From contig JACKEL010000007.1 in NCBI GenBank assembly GCA_020632975.1, forward strand, positions 186,001-250,000: a DNA stretch of 64,000 nt. The letters run 5' to 3'. The notes beneath the pieces were generated by a model. The model had not been told where the DNA came from, did not search any database, and saw only the letters and a list, made by a program, of their open reading frames with translations. This document shows positions 25,648 through 34,354 of this stretch, in pieces; position 1 is the stretch's first letter, and every line of letters starts with the position of its first letter. The translations under genes and the position numbers were made by a program. Source of the DNA: Myxococcales bacterium (GTDB lineage: Bacteria > Myxococcota_C > UBA6777).

Positions 25648-26376
25648 TTATTGGCAGCGATTGAAGTTTTCGTTGGGGGAGGGTTTGCAGGCCAAGCCGG
25701 TTTCGCAGGCGATGTCACCGCCGCAGATCTCGCCTTGTTTGACCTTTGTGGAGACAGGCTCGCAATAGCCGATGGGTTGGTCTTTTTGGGTGAGGGGCAG
25801 ACAGCGTTGGTTGCTTGTGGGGCACTCTTGGCCGAGCTTACGGATATCGCAGGTTGGGGTGCAACGTTTGATGCGTTCAAACCCAGCGACAGGGCGGCAG
25901 TAGAGATTGAGTTCGCAATCGAGCTCTTGTTCGCAAAGTCCGCCTGCTGGCTTGTTTCCGCTGGGAGCACGGCAGTAACCGCGTCCTTCGAGTAACACGC
26001 AGATCTCACCTGAAGGGCAACCTTCTTGTTTTACAACGTCGCAGCGGACCACGCAGAAACGGCCCTTGCCATCGAGATCAGGAGCGCAGGTCTCTTGGAA
26101 CTCTGAGCAGTCTTCTTGTTTGCTGCAAGGCGTTGGAGGCGGCGTTGTGTTGGAGACGCAACTGTTGTTGTTGCATCGAAAGTTTTTCGGGCAATCAGTA
26201 TCTGTGCGGCACGTTTTCGGGACGCAGATCTGATCTTGGCACTTGTAATCGGTGGGACAATCCGCATCTTGTGTGCAGTTAAAACTCCCCTGTGTGTAAT
26301 CTACGGAGAATGTACAAGAAGCAGATAGGAGCAAAAGGCAAGAGAGTACAAAAGAAAAAACAAATCTTGTCCGCAT
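25648..26376 (-). CDS. Cysteine-rich lipoprotein
   Basis: A 242-residue protein with the signal MRTRFVFSFVLSCLLLLSASC, a good lipobox (LSASC). The mature part has about 28 cysteines in short modules such as CTQDADCPTDYKCQDQIC and CRTDTDCPKNFRCNNNSC, typical of the disulfide-rich lipoproteins abundant in Myxococcota and related to the Dickkopf/EGF-like pattern. A Pro-rich break (TTPPPTPC) follows the second module. Start 26376 is favoured (AGAAGG 8 nt upstream); 26382 would add two residues. Function unknown; likely surface exposed. Confidence 0.8.
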   Translation of the reverse strand: MRTRFVFSFVLSCLLLLSASCTFSVDYTQGSFNCTQDADCPTDYKCQDQICVPKTCRTDTDCPKNFRCNNNSCVSNTTPPPTPCSKQEDCSEFQETCAPDLDGKGRFCVVRCDVVKQEGCPSGEICVLLEGRGYCRAPSGNKPAGGLCEQELDCELNLYCRPVAGFERIKRCTPTCDIRKLGQECPTSNQRCLPLTQKDQPIGYCEPVSTKVKQGEICGGDIACETGLACKPSPNENFNRCQ

Positions 26377-26644
26377 GCGCATGACCTTCTTTCGTTCAAA
26401 CTTCTCAGCGGAGACGGCGAGCTGAGAGCGCTTGTCGGATATCTCAAACGCTTGTTAAGCAAGCCCCCTTGTTGTATGGGATTCCCGTCGGCGGGTCAAG
26501 AAGATTGCGAAGCAACCTTAGAGGTTGCGATCATTTTTTTCTGTGGATTCGTGCGAGCACGTTGCTGATCTCGTAGCATCCGTCCTTCGGGGGTATGAGC
26601 ATGGACACTTTGAACTTTTTGCGAGCCAAACAGGAGAAATTTCG

Positions 26645-28450
26645 ATGATTCGACAGATCATTCTGGGAGCGCTTTGTCTTTCGCTCGGCGTGGCGGGGGT
26701 TTCGCAACCCGCATGGGCTTTCTGGGACTTTGGGACCACAAAAAAGGTAGAAAAGAAACCGATCGATATCGCGTTGTTTCGTTTGGTGGGGGCGTATCCC
26801 GATCGGCCCAAGAGTTCGGGGTTTTTCTCGAGTCCTAAAAGTTTTCGACGTTTTCTTCGACGGATTCGTACAGCAGCAAAGACCCCTGAAGTAAAAGCAG
26901 TGGTTTTTCGTTTGGGTGGTTTGGCTGTGGGGCTCGCAAAAGCCGAAGCGATGCACAAAGCGATCTTGACCTTGCGCAAGGCAGGGAAAAAGACGTACGC
27001 GATGTTGGAGTCGGGTGGAAGTGCCGATTATCTCGTGGCGATGGCTTGCGACAAGGTGTTTATGCCCAGCAGTGGGATGCTTTTGTTGCCAGGGTTGCGC
27101 AGCGAGTCTTTGTATTTCAAAAAGATGATGGATCGCTTTGGTTTGCAGGGTGACTTTGTGACCATCGGTGACTTCAAGACCGCGCCCGAGCCGTTTTTGC
27201 GTGAGTCGATGTCTGACGCACAAAGAAAGCAAGTGACCCAATTGATCGACGATCTCTATCAGCACATGATCTCTTTGATCGTGGCCCATCGCAAACTCCC
27301 GATGGAAAAGGTCAAAGATGCGATTGATCAAGGCTTGTGGTCTCCTGGGGATGCCAAAAAAGCGGGATTGATCGACGATGTGATCTATCTGAACGATCTT
27401 TACAGTCAACTTCGTGCTTCTTGGAAGGGCGAAAAAGTCCGATTCTTGGCGCGTTTTGCGATCAAAAAGCGCCAGCGTCCCACCAGTATCTGGTCGATGT
27501 TTTCGATGTTGCTCAATCCCAAAAAGAGTAGCACCAAAGGCGCACAGCCCAAGATCGCGGTCGTGTACCTTGATGGATCGATTTACTATGGCGGCGCTCC
27601 CAAGGGGCTTTTCGCAGAAGAGAGTGATATCTGGTCTGACTCTGTGATCCGTACCCTCGACAAAGTACGAAAGCTCAAGAATCTTCGGGCAGTGGTCTTG
27701 CGCGTCAATAGCCCCGGTGGATCGGCGCTTGCGAGCGATCTGATCTGGCGCAAACTTGAACAGCTCAAACGCAAAGCTCCCTTGTATGTTTCGATGGGGA
27801 ACGTCGCTGCTTCGGGTGGTTACTATATCTCGATGGGAGCAGATGCCATCCTTGCGCAGCCCACCACGATCACGGGTTCGATTGGTATCTTTGCGGGCAA
27901 GGTGGTCTTGCGTGGAGCGATGGAAAAGCTCGGTATCGCGGTGCAAAGCATCTCCCGTGGGAAAAACGCTTCGATGTTTTCTGCTTTTGAGACCTTCTCT
28001 GCTTCTGAGCGCAAGGCTTTGATGGCGACTTTGAGCGCCGCGTACAAGGACTTTGTGAACAAAGCCGCCACTGGACGTAAGATGAAACCCGAAGCCTTGC
28101 TGAAACTTGCGGGCGGGCGCGTATGGACAGGGCGCCAAGCGCTTTCCAATGGACTCGTTGATAAGCTTGGTGATCTGCAAGACACCATCAAACTCGCGAT
28201 GACTCGTACAGGTTTGAAAGTTCGTCCTCAGATCGTCAACTTTCCCCAACCCAAGGGTTTCTTTGAGATGCTAGAGGCGGTCTCTTCCAACCAACAAGGG
28301 ACGTTGCCTTACGCTGCCCAACGTTTGTTTGCGTTGACTTCGACTTTGCCGAGCGCATTGATCGAGCCCTTGCGCTTTTTGCTGAAGACCCAAGGACAAA
28401 AGCAACAAGTCATGATGTATCACCCCGTTCCTCAGATCCGTTTGCGCTGA
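26645..28450 (+). CDS. sppA: Signal peptide peptidase SppA (67 kDa type, S49)
   Basis: An inner-membrane serine/lysine protease that degrades cleaved signal peptides and other membrane proteins. The 601-residue length and two S49 domains match the long E. coli form. The N-terminal export segment is MIRQIILGALCLSLGVAGVS. The catalytic lysine is K178 in GDFKTAPEPF (N-terminal domain) and the nucleophile is S390 in GNVAASGGYYIS (C-terminal domain). AGGAG lies 8 nt before the ATG. A short 27-bp spacer leads to the epimerase-like gene, so they may be cotranscribed. Confidence 0.93.
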   Translation: MIRQIILGALCLSLGVAGVSQPAWAFWDFGTTKKVEKKPIDIALFRLVGAYPDRPKSSGFFSSPKSFRRFLRRIRTAAKTPEVKAVVFRLGGLAVGLAKAEAMHKAILTLRKAGKKTYAMLESGGSADYLVAMACDKVFMPSSGMLLLPGLRSESLYFKKMMDRFGLQGDFVTIGDFKTAPEPFLRESMSDAQRKQVTQLIDDLYQHMISLIVAHRKLPMEKVKDAIDQGLWSPGDAKKAGLIDDVIYLNDLYSQLRASWKGEKVRFLARFAIKKRQRPTSIWSMFSMLLNPKKSSTKGAQPKIAVVYLDGSIYYGGAPKGLFAEESDIWSDSVIRTLDKVRKLKNLRAVVLRVNSPGGSALASDLIWRKLEQLKRKAPLYVSMGNVAASGGYYISMGADAILAQPTTITGSIGIFAGKVVLRGAMEKLGIAVQSISRGKNASMFSAFETFSASERKALMATLSAAYKDFVNKAATGRKMKPEALLKLAGGRVWTGRQALSNGLVDKLGDLQDTIKLAMTRTGLKVRPQIVNFPQPKGFFEMLEAVSSNQQGTLPYAAQRLFALTSTLPSALIEPLRFLLKTQGQKQQVMMYHPVPQIRLR

Positions 28451-28477
28451 GTCGATTTTCCCCGAAGGATGTGGTTT

Positions 28478-29356
28478 ATGAGAGTGTTGATCGCTGGGTG
28501 TGGTTATGTGGGAAGCGCGCTTGCACAAGAGCTTGTGCAAGCTGGGCATACAGTGTGGGGCTTGCGCAGAGATCCCCAAGGTTTGCCTGAGGGTGTCTTG
28601 CCGATGGCTGCGGACCTTACGCGCCCAGAGACCTTACAAGATCTTCCTGCTGCGTTGGATATCGTCGTTTATGCGGCCTCTTCGGGTGGGCGCAAAGAAG
28701 AAAACTATCGCGCGGCTTATGTCGATGGGGTTCGTTGTCTGTTGGAGGCCCTGGAACCACAGAAAACAAGCCTCAAACGCGTCTTGTTTACTTCAAGCAC
28801 GAGCGTTTACGCGCAACAGGATGGCTCTTGGATCGATGAAGACAGCCCTGCGGAAGCTTCGGGCTTTACGGGAGCTTTTTTGCGCGAAGGAGAGCAGATC
28901 TTGTGGTCTTGGGGTGTCCCTGCGGTCGTCTTGCGACTTGCTGGGATCTATGGCCCTGGTCGCTTTCGCTTGATTGAGCAAGTGGCGCGTGGAGAAGCGC
29001 GTTGTCCTGCGGGAGAAGCGCGTTATTCCAACCGTATCCATCGAGATGATTGTGCGGGGGCTTTGCATCATTTGATGATGTTGCCCGATGTGCAACCTCT
29101 TTACTTGGGGGTGGATGCCGCACCTGTCGAGCTTTGCGAGGTCCAACGTTGGTTGGCAGAGCAGATGGGATTCCCCCATCCTCCCGTTGTTTCCGACGAT
29201 GAGGCTCCCCATCCTCTTCGTGGAAACAAGCGTTGTCGTGGTGCGCGCTTGCTTGAAAGCGGCTATACGCTGCGTTATCCATCCTATCAGGACGGATACA
29301 AGGGAATCTTACAAGAGTGGATGCAAAAGAATGCTGCCTCGGTAGAGAGAGGCTAG
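28478..29356 (+). CDS. NAD-dependent epimerase/dehydratase-like extended SDR (YeeZ-like)
   Basis: A 292-residue Rossmann protein. The dinucleotide site is AGCGYVGSALAQEL at residues 6-19. The catalytic-Ser region reads TSSTSVYAQQDG, but the usual YxxxK pair is not evident (SGFTGAFLREGEQIL at the matching place), so ordinary epimerase chemistry is doubtful; YeeZ-type members are similar. ATG at 28478 follows GAAGGA at 8 nt; a codon pair earlier (28469) is also ATG. Its stop overlaps the stop of the convergent DUF429 gene in the shared CTAG. Confidence 0.85.
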   Translation: MRVLIAGCGYVGSALAQELVQAGHTVWGLRRDPQGLPEGVLPMAADLTRPETLQDLPAALDIVVYAASSGGRKEENYRAAYVDGVRCLLEALEPQKTSLKRVLFTSSTSVYAQQDGSWIDEDSPAEASGFTGAFLREGEQILWSWGVPAVVLRLAGIYGPGRFRLIEQVARGEARCPAGEARYSNRIHRDDCAGALHHLMMLPDVQPLYLGVDAAPVELCEVQRWLAEQMGFPHPPVVSDDEAPHPLRGNKRCRGARLLESGYTLRYPSYQDGYKGILQEWMQKNAASVERG

Positions 29357-30051
29357 TACCAGATCTCCATACGTAAGCCTCGTTGATCGATAGGCGGCTC
29401 TTCTGGGACACAAGTCGCCGTACCTTTCGCATGTTTCCATGCTACCCACACCAACGAACAAGCATCCAGCAAATCATCGACAGCAAAGAACTTCCGTAGC
29501 GTTGTACTTAGAAAAGATTCGCAGAATCCTTCGAGGTCGGGAAAAAGCCCTTGGGTCTTTTCCTTCAAAAGCGCCATACGTTGGTTTTGGCCGATTTGCG
29601 TGCGTTTGTGGCTCAACAACGGCTCTCCATGCATCGTCGCAAATGCGAGTTCTGGGTGGGATTCAAAGATGTGTGCTTGGCTGGTTGGAGTGATGGCTGC
29701 ATCCACTTCGCGGATCTTCGGCCAGATCAAGAAGCTTTGGCGACTTACACCCAAGCTTCGGACTTCTTCGTATTCTTCGCAGAAAAGCCACTCGCGCAGG
29801 GGCGGGGAGAACAAAGAGCTACTGCGCTTTCCAAGAAGCTTGCGCCCTTGACGATCGGCCTCTCGTCCGCCGCGTTCTTTTTCAAAAGGCAAACCAATGG
29901 GCATGTCCACCGCACAAGAGATCGCGCTGGGGTAGTGCGCGAAGATCTCTGAAAAGTTTGGGAACACTTTTCCTGACAAAGCCGCGCCTTCTTCCTCCAA
30001 ATACACAACCAGCCATCCCTTTTTGCATCCATCGATACCCATGAATCCCAT
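29353..30051 (-). CDS. DUF429 family protein (RNase H-like fold)
   Basis: A 232-residue protein with the DUF429 pattern: MGIDGCKKGWLVV at the N-terminus, CAVDMPIGLP in the middle, ESHPELAFATM, and DDLLDACSLVWVA near the C-terminus. The acidic positions (D in MGIDGC, D in VDMPIG, D in DDLLDA) resemble an RNase H-fold metal site, suggesting nuclease-like chemistry that is unproven. AAAGGA precedes the ATG at 30051. It is convergent with the epimerase-like gene and no other gene shares its strand nearby. Confidence 0.85.
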   Translation of the reverse strand: MGFMGIDGCKKGWLVVYLEEEGAALSGKVFPNFSEIFAHYPSAISCAVDMPIGLPFEKERGGREADRQGRKLLGKRSSSLFSPPLREWLFCEEYEEVRSLGVSRQSFLIWPKIREVDAAITPTSQAHIFESHPELAFATMHGEPLLSHKRTQIGQNQRMALLKEKTQGLFPDLEGFCESFLSTTLRKFFAVDDLLDACSLVWVAWKHAKGTATCVPEEPPIDQRGLRMEIWY

Positions 30052-30233
30052 CTCGTTGGTCCTTTTCTCTCGTTTGCTTTGGCTGGCTTTTGGGCCGAAC
30101 TCTGGCCACAAGCGCACAAACAAGAGGTGGGCCTTGTTTGTATGCTTTAAGCGTTCTTCTGTTTTTGATGATATACGTTTAAAGATGGACCATTAAACGA
30201 ATAAAATAAACTAAAAAGTATACATTTCTGTAA

Positions 30234-30288
30234 AAAATACTCTTTTACTAGAGAATAGTCGTTATAAAATACTCTTTTGCTAGAGAAT
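30234..30288. repeat. Two near-identical 23-bp direct repeats in an AT-rich spacer
   Basis: AAAATACTCTTTT(A/G)CTAGAGAAT occurs at 30234-30256 and 30266-30288, differing at one base, 32 bp apart. The surrounding 30150-30310 is strongly AT-rich. They could be regulator half-sites or a short duplication. The rest of 30052-30547 holds a G/T-biased stretch and no credible gene. Confidence 0.6.
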
Positions 30289-30547
30289 CCTTATTGAGAA
30301 AATGGAACAATATAAGTGTTTGTATTTTATGTTGTTTTTGTTTTTTGTGAAACTTGTGTTGGCTTTGGATGAGGGATGTCGAGACGACTGGCGGGAGAGA
30401 GGTGGCGGGTTTGAGGTCAGCGTGGTTTTTTGTGGGCTGTGTTGTGTGGGTCTCTTTGTGGGTTGTTTGGGCTTGATCTTGTGGGGGGGATTTGGGATGC
30501 TCGCAGGGGTGGTTCATCATTGATATCGTTGCGTTTTGGAGGTGAGG

Positions 30548-31708
30548 ATGTTTGACGACCCTTTGGCACGGCCTTTTTTGGACGAGTCTCACAAGATGTT
30601 TTACGAGAGTTGTGTTCGCTTTACGCGAGAAGAACTCCTTCCAAACGCCTATGATTGGGAAGAAGCAGAGATCTTTCCGCGGGAACTCTACCAAAAAGCA
30701 GCGGAGGCGGGGCTTTTGGGAGCTTCGATGCCAGAGGCTTACGGTGGGGGCGGAGGGGATATCTTTCACTTGATCATGTTTTGCGAAGCGGGCCTGCTTG
30801 CGGGTTCGACGGGGATATTGGTGGGGCTTGGTAGCATGGAGATCGCGCTACCTCCCATCCTGTCGTTGGGAACGGAAGAGCAAAAGCAGCGTTGGGTTCC
30901 ACCTGTTTTGCGCGGCGAAAAGATCGCTGCGTTGGGAGTGACAGAACCAAACACAGGCTCCGACGTGGCGGGTGTTCGGACGCGTGCGGTGCGTGATGGT
31001 GGAGACTATATCCTCCATGGCTCAAAGATGTTTATTACAAGCGGTGTGCGTGCGGATCTTGTCACGGTGTTGGCGCGCACAAGCGATGATCCCCACACAG
31101 GGCTTTCTTTCTTTGTGGTGGAAAAGGGAACGCCTGGATTTTCCGCCTCCAAAGGGCTCAAAAAGATGGGGTGGCGTGCGAGTGACACAGCGATCTTGAG
31201 CTTTGAAGACTGTCGTATCCCTGCGGAGAATCGCCTTGGTGAAGAGGGGATGGGCTTTGTTGCGTTGATGCAAAACTTTGAGCGTGAACGGCTGCTTTTG
31301 GCGACGTATGGCCATGCTTCTGCGGCGGTGGCGCTTGCGGAAGCGGAGCGTTATGCGCGGGAGCGGGAGGCTTTTGGACGTTCGGTGATGGGCTTTCAAG
31401 TGACCCGCCATAAGCTCGCAAGGATGGCGACTTTGGTCCATGCCTGTCGTGCGCTCAACTACCAAGTCGCGGATGCAACGAGACGGGGAGAACAAGTCTT
31501 GGAGCAGGTTTGTGCGGCCAAGAACTTTGCTTGCGATGTGGCCTTGGAAGTCTGCGATCATGCGGTCCAAGTCTTCGGTGGGATGGGCTATATGCGTGAA
31601 AGCGTGGTGGAGCGTTTGTATCGCGATGTGCGTTTGCTTCCCATTGGTGGCGGGACTTCTGAGATTATGAACGAGATCATCGCGAAGCTGCGAGGCTACG
31701 GGCGCTAA
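30548..31708 (+). CDS. Acyl-CoA dehydrogenase (LCAD/isovaleryl type)
   Basis: A 386-residue FAD enzyme that oxidises acyl-CoA to enoyl-CoA. Family signatures LGVTEPNTGSDVAG and CDHAVQVFGGMGYMRE are intact. At the place where MCAD-type enzymes carry the catalytic Glu, this protein has IGGGTSEIM (Gly), as in long-chain and isovaleryl-CoA dehydrogenases, which use a Glu in helix G; FERERLLLA supplies it here. GGAGG lies 5 nt before the ATG. The last codons form the first copy of a 36-bp tandem repeat continuing past the stop. Substrate not determined. Confidence 0.92.
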   Translation: MFDDPLARPFLDESHKMFYESCVRFTREELLPNAYDWEEAEIFPRELYQKAAEAGLLGASMPEAYGGGGGDIFHLIMFCEAGLLAGSTGILVGLGSMEIALPPILSLGTEEQKQRWVPPVLRGEKIAALGVTEPNTGSDVAGVRTRAVRDGGDYILHGSKMFITSGVRADLVTVLARTSDDPHTGLSFFVVEKGTPGFSASKGLKKMGWRASDTAILSFEDCRIPAENRLGEEGMGFVALMQNFERERLLLATYGHASAAVALAEAERYAREREAFGRSVMGFQVTRHKLARMATLVHACRALNYQVADATRRGEQVLEQVCAAKNFACDVALEVCDHAVQVFGGMGYMRESVVERLYRDVRLLPIGGGTSEIMNEIIAKLRGYGR

Positions 31709-31790
31709 ACAAGATGTCCGAAGCTGCGGGGAGATGGGCGTTAAACGATCTCGCCGAATATACGGGGAGATGGACGTTGCGCGAGATGCC
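31683..31790. repeat. 36-bp tandem repeat, three diverged copies, starting inside a gene
   Basis: Copies at 31683-31718, 31719-31754 and 31755-31790 share CGAA....CGGGGAGATGG-CGTT and similar blocks. Copy 1 includes the last eight codons and stop of the acyl-CoA dehydrogenase, so copies 2 and 3 look like decayed duplications of the gene end. Confidence 0.75.
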
Positions 31791-31849
31791 CAACGTGAAA
31801 GAGGGAGGATTGGGAGAGGGGGATTTGTGGTGGAAGGGAGAGCTAGGGT

Positions 31850-34045
31850 TTAGGCAAGGTCGAAGCGGTCGAGGTTCATGACCTTGTTCCAAGCAGCGAC
31901 AAAGTCACGCAAGAACTTTTCTTGGGAGTCTGTACACGCGTAAACTTCCGCGACAGCGCGCAACTGAGAGTTGGAACCAAAGAGCAGGTCTGCGCGTGTT
32001 CCCGTCCATTTGAGCGCGCCCGTGGCACGATCGAATCCTTCGTAGACACCTTCTGCGGTCGATGATTTTTCCCATCGCACGCCAATGTTGAGAAGGTTGA
32101 CGAAGAAGTCGTTGGTGAGGGTGCCAGGTTTGTTGGTGAGGACACCGTGTTTGGTGTGTCCATGGTTGATATCGAGGACGCGCAAACCACCTAGAAGGAC
32201 GGTCATCTCGGGGCCTGTCAGAGTGAGGAGCTGTGCGCGATCCACAAGCATCTCTTCTGCGGGAGCCGTGCATTTTTTCATAGCGTAGTTGCGGAATCCG
32301 TCTGCGACAGGCTCAAGGATCGCGAAGGACTCGACATCTGTTTGTTCTGCGGAAGCGTCCATCCGACCGGGGGTAAAAGGGACGGTGACGTTGTGTCCAG
32401 CGTCTTTTGCAGCTTTTTCGATGGCTGCACAACCACCCAAGACGATCAGATCTGCGAGAGAGACTTTTTTGTTGCCAGACTGCGCACCATTGAAGTCCGC
32501 TTGGACTTTCTCAAGGGCGCTGAGGACTTTGGCCAACTCTGTGGGATGGTTCACTTCCCAGTCTTTTTGGGGAGCGAGGCGGATACGTGCGCCATTGGCA
32601 CCACCGCGCTTGTCTGAGCCGCGGAAGGTCGATGCAGAAGCCCAAGCCACCGAGACCAACTCAGAAATAGAAAGTCCTGTTGCGAGGATCTTGCCCTTGA
32701 GAGCGGCGATATCTTGGTCGTTGATCAGGTCGTGATCGACGGCAGGGATGGGATCTTGCCAGATCAGCACTTCTTTCGGGACTTCAGGACCCAAGTAACG
32801 AGCGCGGGGTCCCATATCGCGGTGGGTCAGCTTAAACCAAGCGCGGGCAAAAGCATCTGCAAACTCTGCATGGTTTTTCTGGAAGCGGCGTGCGATGGGC
32901 TCGTAGATAGGATCGAATCGAAGGGCAAGGTCCGCTGTGGACATCATGGGAGCGTGTCGTTTGTTGGGGTCGTGGGCGTCAGGGACTGTGTTGGCGCCTG
33001 TCTCACCTTTGGGTTTCCATTGGTTCGCACCTGCGGGGCTTTTGGTCAGTTCCCATTCGTAGCCAAACAAGTTTTCAAAGTAGCCCATGTCCCATTTGAT
33101 CGGGTCGTTGGTCCAAGCACCTTCCAAGCCACTGGTGATGGTGTCACCGCCTTTTCCGCTGCCAAGGCTGTTTTTCCAACCCAAGCCTTGTTCTTCGATG
33201 CTCGCGCCTTCGGGTTCTGGACCGACGTTTGCAGGATCGCCCGCACCATGGCACTTTCCGAAGGTGTGACCGCCTGCAACAAGTGCAACGGTTTCTTCGT
33301 CGTTCATCGCCATACGACCGAAGGTTTCGCGGATGTCGATTGCAGATGCAAGGGGATCAGGGTTGGCATTGGGGCCTTCGGGGTTGACGTAAATCAAACC
33401 CATCTGCACCGCAGCAAGGGGATTTTCGAGATCGCGTTCACCACTGTAACGCTTGTCGCCCAACCACTCGCCTTCGCTTCCCCAATAGATGTCTTCTTCG
33501 GGTTCCCAGATGTCTTCGCGGCCGCCCGCAAAGCCAAAGGTCTCAAAGCCCATCGATTCCAAAGCGCAGTTGCCTGCGAGGATCATGAGGTCACCCCAAG
33601 AGATCTTTTTGCCGTACTTTTGTTTGATCGGCCACAGCAACATACGGGCTTTGTCGAGGTTTCCGTTGTCAGGCCAGCTATTGAGCGGAGCAAAGCGCTG
33701 CGAGCCTGAGCCTGCACCACCACGACCATCGCTGATGCGGTAGGTTCCCGCGCTGTGCCACGCCATACGAATAAATAATGGACCATAGTGCCCGTAGTCC
33801 GCGGGCCACCAGTCTTGTGAGTCTGTCATCAACGCAAAAAGATCTTTCTTCACCGCGTCCAAGTCGAGCGATTGGAACTCTTTTGCGTAGTCAAAGTTTT
33901 CATCCATGGGATCTGAAAGCGAAGAGTTTTGGCGCAAGATATTGAGGTTGAGTTGGTTGGGCCACCAGTCGCGGTTTCTTGTCCCTTTCCCCGCCGCATG
34001 CTCATGAACACTTCCCGTAAACGGGCATTTTTTCTCGCTCGTCAT
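31850..34045 (-). CDS. katG: Catalase-peroxidase KatG
   Basis: A bifunctional haem enzyme that removes hydrogen peroxide. The 731-residue two-domain protein has the distal site RMAWHSAGTYR, the proximal His in GGHTFGKCHGAG, and the three residues of the catalytic Met-Tyr-Trp adduct: Trp in AWHSAG, Tyr in LIYVNPEGPN, Met in GRMAMNDEE. The start at 34045 has AGGAGGG upstream; a longer reading is unsupported. No divergent OxyR-type gene is adjacent. The N-terminal CPFTG segment is common in KatG. Confidence 0.97.
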   Translation of the reverse strand: MTSEKKCPFTGSVHEHAAGKGTRNRDWWPNQLNLNILRQNSSLSDPMDENFDYAKEFQSLDLDAVKKDLFALMTDSQDWWPADYGHYGPLFIRMAWHSAGTYRISDGRGGAGSGSQRFAPLNSWPDNGNLDKARMLLWPIKQKYGKKISWGDLMILAGNCALESMGFETFGFAGGREDIWEPEEDIYWGSEGEWLGDKRYSGERDLENPLAAVQMGLIYVNPEGPNANPDPLASAIDIRETFGRMAMNDEETVALVAGGHTFGKCHGAGDPANVGPEPEGASIEEQGLGWKNSLGSGKGGDTITSGLEGAWTNDPIKWDMGYFENLFGYEWELTKSPAGANQWKPKGETGANTVPDAHDPNKRHAPMMSTADLALRFDPIYEPIARRFQKNHAEFADAFARAWFKLTHRDMGPRARYLGPEVPKEVLIWQDPIPAVDHDLINDQDIAALKGKILATGLSISELVSVAWASASTFRGSDKRGGANGARIRLAPQKDWEVNHPTELAKVLSALEKVQADFNGAQSGNKKVSLADLIVLGGCAAIEKAAKDAGHNVTVPFTPGRMDASAEQTDVESFAILEPVADGFRNYAMKKCTAPAEEMLVDRAQLLTLTGPEMTVLLGGLRVLDINHGHTKHGVLTNKPGTLTNDFFVNLLNIGVRWEKSSTAEGVYEGFDRATGALKWTGTRADLLFGSNSQLRAVAEVYACTDSQEKFLRDFVAAWNKVMNLDRFDLA

Positions 34046-34354
34046 GTTCCCTCCTGTGGTTTTCTGCGTTGGATGTGCAGATGTCTTCTTGGCTCGTTTG
34101 AAAGTACGTCTCACACTACAGGGCACTGTTTGATTTGTAAAATGTATTGTTTTTATCGAAATGATAGGTTCTAGTTATAGGTCGAGCCGATCCCTGCGCT
34201 TTGCGGTGAAGGCAGCAAGATCTTTGTCTTTGGGTGTGTGAATCGGGTCTTCTTTTGTTGATGATTTAAGATAGCAAAAAGGTTTGGTATTTGGAAAGGA
34301 GGCGTTGTTTTCTTTGGCTGGGGAGCGAAAGAGGGGAGCGAAAGAGGGGAGAGA
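34046..34354. other. Spacer upstream of katG
   Basis: No gene seen. The first 120 bp before katG are AT-rich and should hold its promoter, but no clear OxyR, PerR or Fur site stands out. Near 34319-34350 GGGGAGCGAAAGA occurs twice in direct order. Confidence 0.4.

Noticed and set aside
30302..30523. A 73-codon membrane-like small protein
   Set aside because: It lies in a G/T-skewed low-complexity stretch, has no Shine-Dalgarno sequence and its hydrophobicity follows from base composition.
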